The notes beneath the pieces were generated by a model, which saw nothing but the letters and a program-made list of their open reading frames with translations, did no database searches and had not been told where the DNA came from. Made by a program: the position numbers and the translations under genes. Below are positions 41,944-55,051 of a stretch of DNA of 64,000 bases, in pieces; position 1 is the stretch's first letter; each line of letters starts with the position of its first letter. Source of the stretch: Sorex araneus (Eukaryota > Chordata > Mammalia > Eulipotyphla > Soricidae); assembly GCF_027595985.1 (NCBI RefSeq), contig NC_073304.1, positions 50,881,137-50,945,136 on the forward strand, read 5' to 3'.

Positions 41944-44084
41944 GGCAATATTTAAATTCACCATAAATAATTCAGTCTATTCCAAAATCACCTAACAAGA
42001 CATCAAGTCATAAATTATTTCATTCCCATTTATTATTCATTAATTATTACCAATATTACAGTTTTCTAGTAATGAGGTAGTCATCAGTAGAAATAGAATA
42101 TTTACTATATCCAGTACTCATGGACAGAAATAAATATACCTTGTAACTAAGTATGATAGTGAGGACCATTTTCCCTTTGTTTAAAGTATATTAGGACAAA
42201 ATTTTACAATGACTTTTAAAATATATATTTAATACTACCTTTTCTCTCAAAGATGGTCATATTTTGTTTTCATTCTACCACTGTTCAAAATGCAATGCAC
42301 TTCTCAGTGATCTTTATTATAGGGTTTAGTGCAGATAAAAATGAAATGAAATCTCTAATCCATCGTCCCAAAACACGCATAAAACAAAATTAGATTGGAA
42401 AAATGCAGAAAGAAATCAAAATAAATAGAACCATTTTACCAAATAACTTTCAGAAGCCCTGGGCTCCTAAAATTTAAATTTTAGTTTCCTGAAATGTAAG
42501 GATTATGAATTTATAACTCATAAGAAAAGTGATAACAAGTGCTAAGCCCTGGTTATTTGCAGACATCTGAAAAGACTTATCTTTTACACAATTCCTGAGA
42601 TCTTCACCCTCTTTAGGCTACTTATTGAATGTACAGTCATTGTGGAAAACAGATGGAAACAGTGCTCACTTTTGGATAGTAACATAATTTCATTAAATCA
42701 CGGTGATTTCATCAGGAGAGGAAAAATGCAGAATGCACTAGTTTAAACTGTCTAATTACTCTCTGTGCTACTGTAAAGACATCGGAACCAATTTCCACAG
42801 GTGTGCACAGGTGAATGCAGGATCGTCCTCCACATCTGGAGCATCAAGAAAATGCTAACTTAAATGTCACATTCCTATGTTCAGTATCACAAGCAGCATC
42901 CAAATTTTCAAAACTGTAGTGAAAGAGCATTACAGTAGCAATCTTATTGGCTTTAAGCTTCTTGTTTCCTAATTCCATGACATTTATGGAAGCTTAAATT
43001 GGCCATAATGTAGATATGTATGTTTTTATCTACATAAACAAAGGTAGGGTGGAATGATTCCCTAACTGGGTTGCTTGCACAGAAATAAGATATTTAGGTC
43101 ACTAGAGTTATGGAAAATTTACTAACCACAAATGCATGATGTTGCTGTTATTTTTTTCTATGATTCTATGGTTTCTACTAAGAAAAGGAAATAAAACTTT
43201 GCAGCCAATTACCTACATAGTAAAACTTGAAAAGAGAAAAAAAAATGTTGTGTGGGAGTTTGAAGGCAAGCATGCCAAAAGAGAAGAGAATGCTCGCTTA
43301 AGTAGGATCACTAGATGAAATTTGCTGAGCAGGAAAGACATAAATTGGTTAATTTTTTTTAAGGAGCCGTTTCCTTCTTTTATTCCCTCATGCTGAGAAT
43401 ATTTTTTCCCCAAAGATCATGTTCGCTGGAGGTTGACTATCCATTAAAAAGCACATTTCAGCAGAATTATATGTCAAAATTTGCTAGACTGACTGTATGC
43501 TGGACTTTGTGGGCTTTGATATCTTTGAAATAAAATGTGTGTTAACAAACAGCCCAGACTGGTGATACAAGTTAATTGCATCATTATGTTGTGATACAGC
43601 AATGCAATTAACACATCTCACTTGTACAGAGATCTCAGGATAGGTATCCAATTAACTCGGGTCACCAGACACCTTGCTTAGGATGGGCTTTTTGATTTGC
43701 TCCCAAGATGACTGCATTCAATTACCTATTATGTGGAAAAAACTTTTGTGAGAAATAGATTTTAAAAGGTTCTGGGGAAATCATATGTATCAAGGTGATT
43801 CACAATGTGATATTCTGATAAATTTATTCCAGTGTGTATGGAAATATTGATTAAAATTAAACATAATTACTAAAATTTAAAAAATTTATCATGTTGTTTT
43901 CTGTAAACATTTCATTCATTAATTATAACAAAGCTGAGGACATTTGAGTTCCCTTGTGATCTCAAAAATATTGCAGATTATGAAAATTATTCTGATAAAG
44001 GAACATTTAAGACTGAAAGTATTAGTGGAATTTTACAAGTATAGCAGAAACCTTGCAGGTAATTTTATTTTGTTAATTTTTTAA
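41944..44084. other. Long repeat-free single-copy DNA; candidate conserved non-coding region
   Basis: More than 2 kb without a recognisable repeat. The 42640-43760 part is compositionally distinct and contains the GTTAATTGCAT inverted pair (43571-43612). No exon is supported. Confidence 0.4.
43571..43612 (+). promoter_or_regulatory. Candidate paired POU/homeodomain-like sites (inverted repeat)
   Basis: GTTAATTGCAT at 43571-43581 and its exact reverse complement ATGCAATTAAC at 43602-43612, separated by 20 bp (about two helical turns). Each arm combines an octamer-like half site (ATGCAA) with a homeodomain core (TTAA/TAATT). Regulatory function is inferred. Confidence 0.3.
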
Positions 44085-44175
44085 TATTTGGGTCCATAAC
44101 CAGCAGTGCCCAGGGCTTACTCCTTGCAGGGCTTTGGGACCACATGGGGAGCTGGGATTAAACCCATAATATACA
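44085..44175 (-). mobile_element. SINE-A fragment, old
   Basis: GGGTCCATAACCAGCAGTGC, CAGGGCTTACTCCTTGCAGG and GACCACATGGGGAGCTGGGA. Confidence 0.6.
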
Positions 44176-44279
44176 TATGCTATATGCATATCATATTTGC
44201 ATAGATATGTGCAAAGTAAACTCCTTAAAAACTCTCTGTAGTGTCTTTAAAGTTCCCTATATGTGATTTTATAAAGGAA

Positions 44280-44420
44280 TATGGGCCATAGAGGTAGTAG
44301 AACACGTGTGCCTTACACTTACAGGCCTGGGTTCCATTCCTATCACCACATATAATCCCTCTGTGCCCTACCAGAAATAAGTCATGAGAATAGTCAGTTG
44401 CAAGCCAAACACAAACAAAC
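44280..44420 (+). mobile_element. SINE-A, old
   Basis: TATGGGCCATAGAGGTAGTA, CCTGGGTTCCATTCCTATCA and AGAAATAAGTCATGAGAATA, with an A/C-rich tail leading into the CA repeat. Confidence 0.65.
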
Positions 44421-44423
44421 AAT

Positions 44424-44424
<1 letters not shown>

Positions 44425-44460
<36 letters not shown>
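44425..44460 (+). repeat. (CA)n microsatellite
   Basis: Eighteen CA units at the SINE-A tail. Confidence 0.98.
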
Positions 44461-44462
<2 letters not shown>

Positions 44463-45521
44463 CCTTTACATGCCTTTAAAAAATACGAGAAGGAAATAGA
44501 CCCTTATTTATAAGGAATTGTACAATATTATGGAGTTCTTTAATCCATTATTTGAATATAAAAGAAACACTGATTGTAAGTGGCAAACGATCTATTGACA
44601 ACTCTTCCTCTAGTAAGAAATAGTAACCCTTTTCTGCTCCATAACTTTTATTTACCAGTTTCCTAAACACGTGCTGTAATGCAACATGATTATCTCTTCC
44701 ACAATCATGCAGATTGCTCACAAAGGAAATGTGTCCAAATTCATCTTCTTGTCCTTATCATCTGTCATTCTATTTATTTCCAAAACACATTTGTTGAATA
44801 AAGAAGGGAACGTTTCTGAATAGAAATGTAATCAGATCACTGTATATTGACCTTTCATAATTATCTCAGAAGAAGGCAACCTGAGGTTTATATAAAGGAG
44901 AAGTAAAAAGAATGGCAACAGAATGTGACATGTAAGTGAAAGAGTTTTACCATAAAGAAATGTAGCCAGTTGGAAAAGTTTTGTAAGTAGAGCTAAATCT
45001 GATTGCTGAAGTTGATATAGAAGTTAGGAGAAACTCCAAAATGATACATTAAACAATATCCTAACATAGACCAGAGGAGCGTATTGGAGTTGACCCCCTT
45101 TATATGGAAAATATGCAACTTGATGTTTTCTACTTATACAGCAATACAGTGTCTGTACTTTTAGTCTCTCTCAAAAATTTGGAGACAAACTGCTAGGGTT
45201 GAGTGTGCCTGGGGCAAAGTGGATGGGGTGTTTATGTACAACCTCACAGCCTTGTAAAGATGAAATCGTAACGAGGATGAGAAAACAAGAATAGTAACTA
45301 TTTGTCACTGGGAAAGTATAAATGTCTAGAAGTGGGAGACGATCTGGAAGGGTGTCTACTAAATAAATCAGAAGTTAAAAATAGACTTTTAAGACAACTA
45401 AATTTTTTTTTTCAGGCATGGGTGAATTCTTAATTTTTCTTAGTCTTTTTTATTTTACTTCTTCCCATCTCAGTCTGGACTAAGGATTTGATACAAAGAC
45501 AAAGCTAAATCTGCAACTTTT
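44461..45521. other. Single-copy DNA
   Basis: Nothing recognised. Confidence 0.5.
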
Positions 45522-45630
45522 AGACCACACCTGGCGTTTCTCAGGATTCACTCCTGTCAGTAGTCAGGTAGTCAGGTATCTTGTTTGGGTTTTAACTTGG
45601 TTAGATGTTGTACTACCTCTCTGGCCTCCT
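45522..45630 (-). mobile_element. SINE-A, old
   Basis: AGACCACACCTGGCGTTTCT, CAGGATTCACTCCTGTCAGT and ACTACCTCTCTGGCCTCC. Confidence 0.65.
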
Positions 45631-45769
45631 AAATGTGTAAATTCTATCCACTAACAAGATATTCAATCATTTACTATGAGCAGCTTTGCTTGTTACTTGA
45701 ATTTAATTAGAATACAACTAGATAATTTATTTTAGGCATAATGATTTAAATACTCTTAGTTTATAGGAT

Positions 45770-46045
45770 TTTACACATTCAATATGCCAACACTACACTC
45801 TCCACCAGAATGCCCTCTCCGACACCCTCCACCTACCATCGTGATAAGTTCAGTTCTGTAGACTGACAAATTCTCACATTCCATTGATTTGTGTCATTTA
45901 TTATTCCCTTATTATGTTTCGTTATATTCCACATACAAGAGATATCATTCTGTATTTGTCCCTCTCCTTCTGACTAATTTCATTTAGCATAATACTCTTC
46001 AGATCCATCCACATAACAGCAAAATGCATGATCTTACTTTTTCTT
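45770..46045 (-). mobile_element. L1 3' UTR fragment, old
   Basis: CACTACACTCTCCACCAGAA, AGAGATATCATTCTGTATTT, TCCTTCTGACTAATTTCATT and TAGCATAATACTCTTCAGAT, matching the order at 24490-24600. Confidence 0.75.
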
Positions 46046-46815
46046 ATATATTTAGCCTTGGAATCATTCAGGTTTATTGGCTCATTTGGTATTCTCTTGC
46101 TTGAATGACCTCAAATCTATTAAGTATGCTTATCTGTAGTTTATTTTAATAGGACTATACTGTCGGTTTTCTACATAAATCTAAATCCTTAACTATTCAA
46201 ATCATGGATTTATTTTTCTCATTACTTTATAAACCTTAACACTTGCTTCACGGATTACATGTGTGTTTGGCCTTGGTTCTGAGATATCCTTTTGGTTTGA
46301 TAAAACCTATATACTTATAATAGACAGAAAGATTTCCTCTGCTTCTCACTGTCCATCCCTGAGAAAATGTATTGGAAAGAATTCCATAACCTACATTCAT
46401 GGACTGACTGTCCAAACATATGTAGATCCCAATGTTGGCTTTGAAGGTTCATCCCAATATGCCTCTCAACTTTCAAATCAGGAAGAATGATATTAAAGAA
46501 AGGGAAGCAGATCACTGTTACTGCAGAGATTATGTTTCTATTTAGTTAGAAAAATGTTATCTGGGTATCCAGATGGTAGAGATACTTTATCTTTGAGCAT
46601 ATTTTACTTCTGCATGCATACAAATGATAAATCAACATTTATACAAAATCAAACATCAAAAATTATATCTTAGAGATGAAGGTGCCCCAAACCATAAAGG
46701 GAGATGCAGCAAGGAGATACTAGAATTGGGAGCTTATCTCCCATACTCTAGGAAAGTATGTTTTTCACATATCTAAGAAAAATACATCAATATTAAATTT
46801 TTTAAATCTGACTTC
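46046..46815. other. Single-copy DNA
   Basis: Nothing recognised. Confidence 0.5.
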
Positions 46816-46830
46816 AAAAATACCATTCAA

Positions 46831-46990
46831 GGGGCTGGAGCAATAGCACAGCAGGTGCACGCACGCGGCCGACCCAGGTTCGATTCCCAGCATCCCATAT
46901 GGTCCCCTGAGCACCGCCAGGGGTAATTCCTGAGTGCAGAGCCAGGAACAACCCCTGTGCATCGCCAGGTGTGACCCAAAAAGCAAAAAA
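46831..46990 (+). mobile_element. SINE-A, very young, with internal head deletion and perfect TSD
   Basis: GGGGCTGGAGCAATAGCACA, box-B CAGGTTCGATTCCCAGCATC, GGTCCCCTGAGCACCGCCAG and GTGTGACCCAAAAAGC, then A10. About 20 bp of the usual GGGTAGGGCGTTTGCCTTG region is missing between box A and box B. Direct repeat AAAAATACCATTCAA at 46816-46830 and 46990-47004. Confidence 0.96.
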
Positions 46991-47004
46991 AAAATACCAT
47001 TCAA

Positions 47005-49788
47005 AACTATAGATTAATTTCAAATATTTTGAACAGGGTATTGCTATATAATAAAGTAGCTTGAGGTATTTTAAACGTTTCAAATTTTTTCTTTACAATG
47101 TATTGTACAGTCAAACATGAATGTGGTTATTTTTTCAGATCGATTTTTAAATTTTCTTCAAAAATTACTAGTAACTGATGCTGAAAAATTATGTTACATG
47201 TATTAGATTAGAGAAATTAGAGTAATTTTTAATCTTATTAATATCCCTATGGAAAATCTCAGAAGTTAGATAATCTAAAGTTGAACTGACTCAGTATTAC
47301 ATAATTATCAATAGTCAAGGAAAATGTGTCTACATCTTAAATGTTTGGTACTTAAACTTTGATAAACATTGCATTTCTTCCAGTGTTTTCAAGCAAAGTT
47401 ATATGGCATTTTAAAAGTAACAAAAATAGGCTTTATATTTATTTTAGTAAATTAAGAAATTGTGTAAATAAGAAAACTACTGCACTATGAGGCTGAATGA
47501 AGTTACCCACAAGTTACCCAAAACAACCTTCTCATTCTAAAATCCATGTATAGAATTTTACAAGTCTTCTGAAAGCATTATAGAGGTTCTGAACTTTAAG
47601 ATTCTGAACAGAATCAAAATGTCCACCTATAGCATTTTAACTTCTATTACTATTTAGGTTTGTAAAGATAGCTATTTGGTTGTTCATGCACTGAAATCTT
47701 TATAACTAATTCAAATCCGCTATGGAATGCTAGATCAATACACAAAATAGCCACATCTAATATTTAACTAAATGCTGAACATATGAATGACTACAGAAAA
47801 TCTGAAATTATTTTCATAATTTTTATTATTTTCATAAACTTTTCCTCTTATACTATAGCAGATAAATAGCAGACTTAATGAGAATCTATTTCATATAGCC
47901 ATGATAACCTTAGGAATTAAAAATCACTCTCACACACCACACACACAAACACAGACACTAGCTATATTTTCCCAAGTTCATACAATCTTTTCCCCTTTTT
48001 TGCTTTGTTAATTCAAGCTATCTGATGGATTCTGGATGGTTGTCTTAGCTTGCTCTTATGAATAAGGGTTCTAGAATAGTTACAACTATAAAACCTACTT
48101 ACCTATAATTAAGTCTTTCCTAGGCTACCCCCAAAATAGCTATTCTTATCAATAACAAGATTATTTTATTACATTTATACCAATAATTATATATTTCCAT
48201 ATTTATAAATTCACTACCATTCCAGTCTGCCTTTAACTTTATAATTGACCCTAAACGTCAAAACCACTATTTTCACTCTCAAAGCTTTTCTTAGGTTTTT
48301 CAGCCCAAACCAATATATTTTTAACCCAAGATCTAAGTTAAGCTTAAATATACTTAAACAGAGTGTATTTTTTCCATAATTTCCCTGATAAGAGTCCAAA
48401 GTGTCAGGTTACATGTTGTGTTTTATCTTCTCTAACGTTATAGGTAAAAAGTGTGAGTAGCTGAGACACTGGTATTCCTTTACTACATGCTTTATTTCCA
48501 GGATGCATTTAAAATAGAAATAACTATTAGCTTTGCCACACTTCTAGGGACAATTTATATGACTATTATTCAAGAACAATTTATAACAGCGAAATATAGA
48601 AGACATGTCCAAAACAGCTAAACAGGTTCTTCCAATTATTGAGAAAGAGAAATAGAATCCTATTAATAAGGTTTAGACATAGCATATGATCCTTAAAAGT
48701 TTGTATACTTCGTAAAGTTCTCTTCTGAATTCTACCCAACATCCTATTTATTGTCATTGAGATACTGACTTCTTCATTCTCTTGACTTGTCGATGAAAAG
48801 CAGACACTGTCCACATATGGTAGATACAGGAGTAGACACAATTTTAACCACATGCACTTTAATGACTGCAACACCACCACCAAATAATGTAAGCAGGTGC
48901 AAATGTGTTAAAGATTTATGTATTTATTGAAATGTGTCATTTACATTTGAATAGGAAGTGTGTTTCAAATTGATTGGAAATGTGTTTTCCCATTATAACT
49001 TACTATTGGTTTCAAAGAGCTGATATAAGTTCATAGCATTTCTGTGATTTTATCAATGCTCGCTGATAAAGTAGAATAGAGTTATTATGGAGTACTGCCT
49101 ATTTTCATACCTTCATATATTAGAAATAAAAAAGCCTTAAAGCAAGACTCATCTCAAAGTCAGAAGTTTTTCTTATCTTAAATAAGCTACTAGAAGCATG
49201 AATTCTCCTTGATTAAAGCTTCAGTAAAAAGGATACTTGCATTCGGTAGGGGGATCTATCAGAACATCTGAGCCAACTATTCCAGATGATCTAGAGGAAA
49301 CTGAAGTCCCTCTGTTCTTGAGAACATTAATGAAAAGTTGAGGTAGAAACTCCATTCTTTCAGCTTTGAGGTGATGCTCCCTTCGTGGAAGATATACAGC
49401 CTAATTAATTATCTAACTTCCTTTTTTAAAGGAAGCCCCAATTCTCTACAATACATAATTGGGGCAGGCAAAATCACTTAAAGATTAATCACAGGAAAAA
49501 AAATCACAAAAATCCATAAAATGTGGGCATTGTGTTAAAGTGGTATGACTTATAATGTAGGTTATATGTAATCTATGAATTCACTCAGGCAAACTATTGT
49601 GCTAAAAAGATCATTCATTCCTGCAACACATGAATAACAAATCATCTGGAGCAACTGACTCAGAGACACTAATTGTACACAAACTTTTCAGGAAATATGT
49701 AAGAATCTTGGAGAGGGATAATCAACAACATTAGTTGGGAAATTAAATATGAGGACAGAGTTTCTAATGGTGTGTCTTTAATTTTCAT
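47005..49788. other. Long single-copy AT-rich stretch
   Basis: About 2.8 kb without recognisable repeats. Minus-strand frames at 48214-48399 and 48581-48883 (61 and 100 residues) have AT-biased composition and no family likeness. Confidence 0.5.
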
Positions 49789-49963
49789 GTTTTTTTTTCT
49801 TTTTGGATCACACCCAGAGATGCACAGGGGGTTACTCCTGGCTCTGCACTCAGGAATTACTTCTGGTGGTGCTCAGGGGACCATATGGGATGCTAGGAAT
49901 CGAACCCGAGTTGGCCATGTGCAAGGCAAACACTCTACCCACTGTGCTATCGCTCCAGCCCCC
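49789..49963 (-). mobile_element. SINE-A
   Basis: T-run, TTTTTGGATCACACCCAGAG, CTCTGCACTCAGGAATTACT, ACCATATGGGATGCTAGGAA and TGCTATCGCTCCAGCCCC. Imperfect direct repeat TTCATGTTTTT / TACATGTGTTTTT on the two sides. Confidence 0.92.
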
Positions 49964-51284
49964 TACATGTGTTTTTATCTCATTTAAAAAGATGTGTATG
50001 GTTTACTCCAGAGAGACAATAGCAAGATTTAGTTACATGTAAGCAGAAATACACTCCTCCTCAGGTTTTGTTTGAAACCTGTGAAACAGAAAATATCACA
50101 TGTGCCTCAATCATCCCAGATTTTTCGTCAACTCTCATTTAGTTCCTGGGATCACTGACTTTCCCAATCCTAATCCCGTAAATACAGTAGCAATGTAAAT
50201 TGTGTTTTCTATAGTATTTATATCCATTGTAAAAATAACTATTAATAGTATTTTTGTGGCTTCATTATTTTTTGACATCTTTATAATGAAAAGAATGTCT
50301 TAGAATCCCAAACCTGAAATATTAAGCAAGGATAAAAATGAAGGTGGCCTAAAAAGCATTCTTGCAGAAATACCTGTGCACTTCACACTAGCAAATCAGT
50401 TGCATTTGTTTGTTAATAAGCAAAGAAGTAAATCCACTCCTTCATCTAAAACTTCTCATTCTTTGGAATTTTATTATCATACAACAGAAAAAAAATATTA
50501 GTTCATGTCTCAACCAAGAGTGATCACCAGCTCAAAACATTACCAAAACATTTGATGATACTTTTAGATTGATAAATATATAAAATTCCATCTGCAGCTT
50601 GTCAATAGCATATAAGCCTAGAACAAGCTTTGATCAAAGAAGCAAGTGATTGTCTTAGAAAAATCTATTTTTCCTTTGCATTTTTTGAACATGTTGTTAA
50701 GGTGATTTACTCATTGAATTTTAGATCTCATACACAAAGACTGAAGATTATTAGCATTCTTTGAATATAAATGAATACTCTGTTATGGGATTCAATTTCT
50801 CTCTGAATTTTAAGTTTGAAGATGTTCTATTTTGTTTTGTTCATCTTAATAAGCAAAAGTTTAATCATTTCCATGTTCCTGTGAAAGTACTGTAGACTTC
50901 GACAAAGAAGAAAATGTAGTTATACATATACATATATATATATACTATAAAGTTTAGCTTTTCAAATCACAGTATATTAGATGTTCAATATAAAGCAATT
51001 TCACTGCTAGCTAAATCTATGTGACTAGGATAAAAATATATAAATTGCTTTTGGTTTGCCCATGTATGGTCACAAACTGAACTTAATAATCAGTGACATA
51101 TAAATAAACACCACATTCATATGCTCTCAAAATTAAAAATATGACAATATTAGAAAGAATACACAAGGAGATACAAATATGCTACTGCATGGTATACATC
51201 TTTAAGGGAATCCATTTTCCTTTCCAGAAAGCAGGTATTAAATTATGCCTCACCTTTTCATCATTAATTTACCATCATAATCAC
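49964..51284. other. Single-copy AT-rich DNA
   Basis: Nothing recognised. A short TA run lies at 50925-50944. Confidence 0.5.
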
Positions 51285-51286
51285 AT

Positions 51287-51457
51287 TTTTTTTTGTTTTG
51301 GACCATATCTGACAGTTCTCAGGGCCTATTCTTCGCTCTGCATTCAAGGATCACTGCTGGCGATGCTCAGGGGGCCTATCAGATGCTGAGGATTGAACTT
51401 GGACCGGCTCTGTGCAAAACAAATGCCCTAACCTATGTACTGTTTCTCCAGTCCCCA
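51287..51457 (-). mobile_element. SINE-A, moderately diverged
   Basis: TTTTGTTTTGGACCATATCT, TGCTGGCGATGCTCAGGGGG, AACTTGGACCGGCTCTGTGC and TACTGTTTCTCCAGTCCCC. Imperfect direct repeat CATAATCACATTT / CATAATCCCACTTT. Confidence 0.88.
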
Positions 51458-51639
51458 TAATCCCACTTTATTAAATGACAAGAGTGACAAAATTCATTAA
51501 GTCCAATTCTAACAAAACGTTGTATATGACTTCACAAAATGGAATCACTAAAATTATGTAACCAAATCAGTGTCATTTTTGTGATTACATACTGTTGGTT
51601 GTTGATTTATTTAATCTTGTTCTAAAGGCTTTTAACTTC

Positions 51640-51823
51640 GGGGACTGGAATGATAGCAATGACAGTAAGTAGGGAATTTGTCTTGCACGAGGCCGACCCA
51701 GGATCGATTTCCAGCATCCCATATGGTCCCCTGAGCATCACAAGGGGTATTCCTGAGTGCAGAGCCAGGAGTAACCCCTGTGCATCACTGGGTGTGGCCC
51801 AAAAAGTTAAAAAATCAATAAAT
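51640..51823 (+). mobile_element. SINE-A, young, with 16-nt target-site duplication
   Basis: GGGGACTGGAATGATAGCAA, CCGACCCAGGATCGATTTCC, ATATGGTCCCCTGAGCATCA and GGTGTGGCCCAAAAAGTTAA, with a mixed A/T tail. Perfect direct repeat AAAGGCTTTTAACTTC at 51624-51639 and 51824-51839. Confidence 0.95.
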
Positions 51824-52039
51824 AAAGGCTTTTAACTTCTAGTACAAAATATTTAATACGGTATAAATAGTTTTTGGTTTTTTTCCCAATATTTTCTTTG
51901 AAAAGTTGAAACTGCTACATATAACTTTAACATCTATTTACTATAAGAAGAGAAATTATAATGCAAGTTTCAACTTCGTCAGGAGATGAATTGTAAAGTT
52001 ATTTTTTATATAACAATTATGATAGAAATAGTGGAGCAA

Positions 52040-52405
52040 GAAAATGTGAAAAAAGCCATATGTCTAGCAACAGATGGATGAATAAAGAACTTGTGCTCTT
52101 CTACACAATGGAATATTATGTAGCTATATGAAAAGACAAAAACCAGGAGGTTCTCTGCAGTATAGATGGATTTGGAAGTTACTGTGTTAAGTGAAATGAT
52201 TCATAAGAAACAAAAAATAACATATCTTACTTATCTGTGGAATAACGAGCATAAAAGAAAAGTACAGACAGTATGAAACAATGACAGACCCTAAATCTTG
52301 GATCCCAAAACTTATAAACAAGGAAAGGAAGATTGAACAGAGGTGGCATAAGGAAAGCTGTGGAGAATCATGAACATTTGATGGTGGTGGTGGCATGCAA
52401 TAGAT
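52040..52405 (+). mobile_element. Old L1 3' end
   Basis: CAACAGATGGATGAATAAAG, CTACACAATGGAATATTATG, TGTGTTAAGTGAAATGATTC and TTACTTATCTGTGGAATAAC: the classic mammalian L1 post-ORF2 order, diverged. Confidence 0.78.
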
Positions 52406-52743
52406 CGGTGGTAATGGCATACAATATATTTTTATATCAACAGTATAAATTTTAACACTATTATTACATAATACCTAAATTATAATTTTACACAATTTTA
52501 AATATATACAAGATTTGTGAACAATTCATATATACAGTGGATTTTTGTGAATAATGCAAAGAGATCATTTGCTTCTAAGTTATACATGCTTTATTTTACA
52601 TTTCAAAACTTAATTAAAATGTATATTTAAAAGTAAATTTTGAGGATTTTTAAGGAATCTGGCAGTTTCATTTATACTGCTAATAATATGTATTTTTGTG
52701 ATAACTATGATGAGAAATGTTGATATAAAGATATCATATTGGA

Positions 52744-52910
52744 GGATGAAGAGATCGCGCAGCAACTAAGGCACTTGTCTTATATGCGCTTGATCTGGGT
52801 TTGATCCCAGCACCCCATTTGGTGCCCTGAGTCCTACTTAGTGTGATCCCTAAGTGCAAAGCCAGGAGTAAGCACTGAACATCTTCAGGTATGGCCCATA
52901 ATCTAGTGAA
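52744..52910 (+). mobile_element. SINE-A, moderately old
   Basis: GGATGAAGAGATCGCGCAGC, TGATCTGGGTTTGATCCCAG, GCCAGGAGTAAGCACTGAAC and CTTCAGGTATGGCCCATAAT. Confidence 0.82.
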
Positions 52911-54640
52911 TCCCTAAAAATTGATAGTCAATCACACTGATTTTCTAAGGGTCACTCTGCCCCTAAAATAGTGCACTATTTTCTTTTCTTAGAGATGATG
53001 AGATCTAGAATTTTCAGTTTATGTATTGACAAAAAAAGAAAATGCCTTGGAAAATGAATTTACATTAGAGAGGTCCTATTCTCTAGCAAGGTTATTTAGT
53101 CCTCAGAAATGCATGAACATTCTAACAAAAGGTTTTAACCTTTATCCATTTCAATCTATGAAGATTTCTATATTTTAAAATTAATGGGAGTTTTACAAGC
53201 CCATCTGAAATTCTGATTAATTGGGCATCTAAATATTACTGTTCAATATTAGTAGGTAAATTCTACAATTACTTAAAAAATATATGTCCCTATAAAAAAA
53301 TATATGGACCAGTTTCAGAGATCTTTATCTCGAATAGCCACCTGTACTTGGCTATAATGAGAGCTTCAAAAGCTTTGGATATGAATTAAATATGCTGCCT
53401 TTCCTTTAGAAAAGCAAACAAACATCAATTTATCCAGTTCCAAACTTCCTTTCATCCACTTTCCCCTGTCATAATACACTTTAAATGCATTCCAACACTG
53501 TTTTGGTTTTTTTTTTGTTCTAACACTACAATGTATCAGCCGCATGCTGACACGAATTCTGATCCTATGAAATAAAGGACAAAACATATTAAGGGAATTT
53601 GGGGAATTAGTATGTTTGTAAAGGCATAATCTGAAAGTTAACCTTCTAGAGATTCCAGTTATATTACACTAGAAAATGTTGTTTTCTGTATTTTTCTCTT
53701 CAGCTTCTTGAGACTGCTTGTCTCCAAGCATACCCTCTACAAAAACATCATGTGGGAAATCATTGAGCTCTGCCATAGCATTTGCTTTATATGTGGTTCA
53801 TTTTATGGGAGCACCTGTTCATGTAGATAAATGAGGTCAAACTTGGACGCCAGCCTAAAAGATAGTGACTGCAGTGTGGGAAGCCAGGCAGGAGTTGGAC
53901 CTGCATGCTGCAGGCGAGTCCATCCAGCCTCTATAATCAGGCCCTCAGGGCCCATATTTGCAGCAGCTGGTTCGACCTCCTACATGTCTGCTTATCCTGC
54001 TACTGTGAAAGAAGTGTGCATTTATAAACACAAACCTTGAGTTAACATCCATCCATGACCGTAAATTAAAATGGGTTCTCTAGTCTGTGTTCATTACTTC
54101 ACAATTAAGGAGTTCATTTGAATGAACATAATTTTTACCTAAATAATTTCAAGTGTGGCAATTATCACAAGTTAGACATCAACAGGCTTTGTTTAATCTT
54201 CACCGGTTGCCAATTCTACAATGAAGGGGATTCATTTTTTCAGTCTAAACACAGCCAGCATAGAGGGAGCTGGTATTCTCATAGAAAGAACCTGATATTT
54301 TCTGTCAAAATATGTGTTAACTTTTGGAGAACATCTTCAGAGGTCCAGAGTTAATGGAAATCATAGTTTTATCTGGACATTAATCACCTCACCTAAAATC
54401 AAATTATTTTTATGAGATGGGTATATAGTTCAGAGATTATTTAAAGGAATGCATCTACCTGTTGGGATCCCCAGAATCTCATAAACCCCTGAGAGGTCCC
54501 TGGCACCACAGACCCCAAGCAACACTATATTCTCAGGCCCTAGCATTTAGCCTTGACCCAGTTAGCTGAGAATCAACGGAAACAGGCTCTGGGATTCTGA
54601 GCACCACTCCAATGCCACCCCCTTTCTGATATATATTCTA
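52911..54640. other. Single-copy DNA with a candidate conserved block
   Basis: The 53690-54360 part has higher GC, no repeats and words such as CTGCAGGCGAGTCCATCCAG and GGCCCTCAGGGCCCATATTT. Two short plus-strand open frames (69 and 78 residues) are not convincing. A degenerate SINE-like trace may occupy about 54430-54545. Confidence 0.4.
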
Positions 54641-54644
54641 AAGC

Positions 54645-54822
54645 AGGTAGCACTGTAGCACTGTCATCCCATTGTTCATCAATTTGCTCGAGTGGGCACC
54701 AGTAACGTCTCCATTGTGAGACTTGTTGTTACTGTTTTGGGCATATCTAATACACCATGGGTAGCTTGCCAGGCTCTGCCATGCAGGCGAAATACTTTCT
54801 TAGAGAGCCCGGCAAGTTACAA
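54645..54822 (-). mobile_element. SINE-B, head-truncated
   Basis: CACTGTAGCACTGTCATCCC tail, CGAGTGGGCACCAGTAACGT, TTTTGGGCATATCTAATACA and AGAGAGCCCGGCAAGTTAC. It lacks the tRNA head. Confidence 0.9.
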
Positions 54823-55051
54823 TATTATCAAAAAGAATAAAATATTTAATAAGAAATTTAAGAAAGTATAAAACTTGTGCACTGAAAACTACTAAATACC
54901 AATGCCAAGAATTAAAGGAGACAGAAATAAATGGTAAGAAAGCTCATGTTCATAACTGGAAAAGTTGTTAAATTATTTAAATGATCTGGGCCTCTAGTCA
55001 GTGCAATTTTCATTGGTGGAAGATTGAGGCACTGGTTGGTCACATTTCAGT

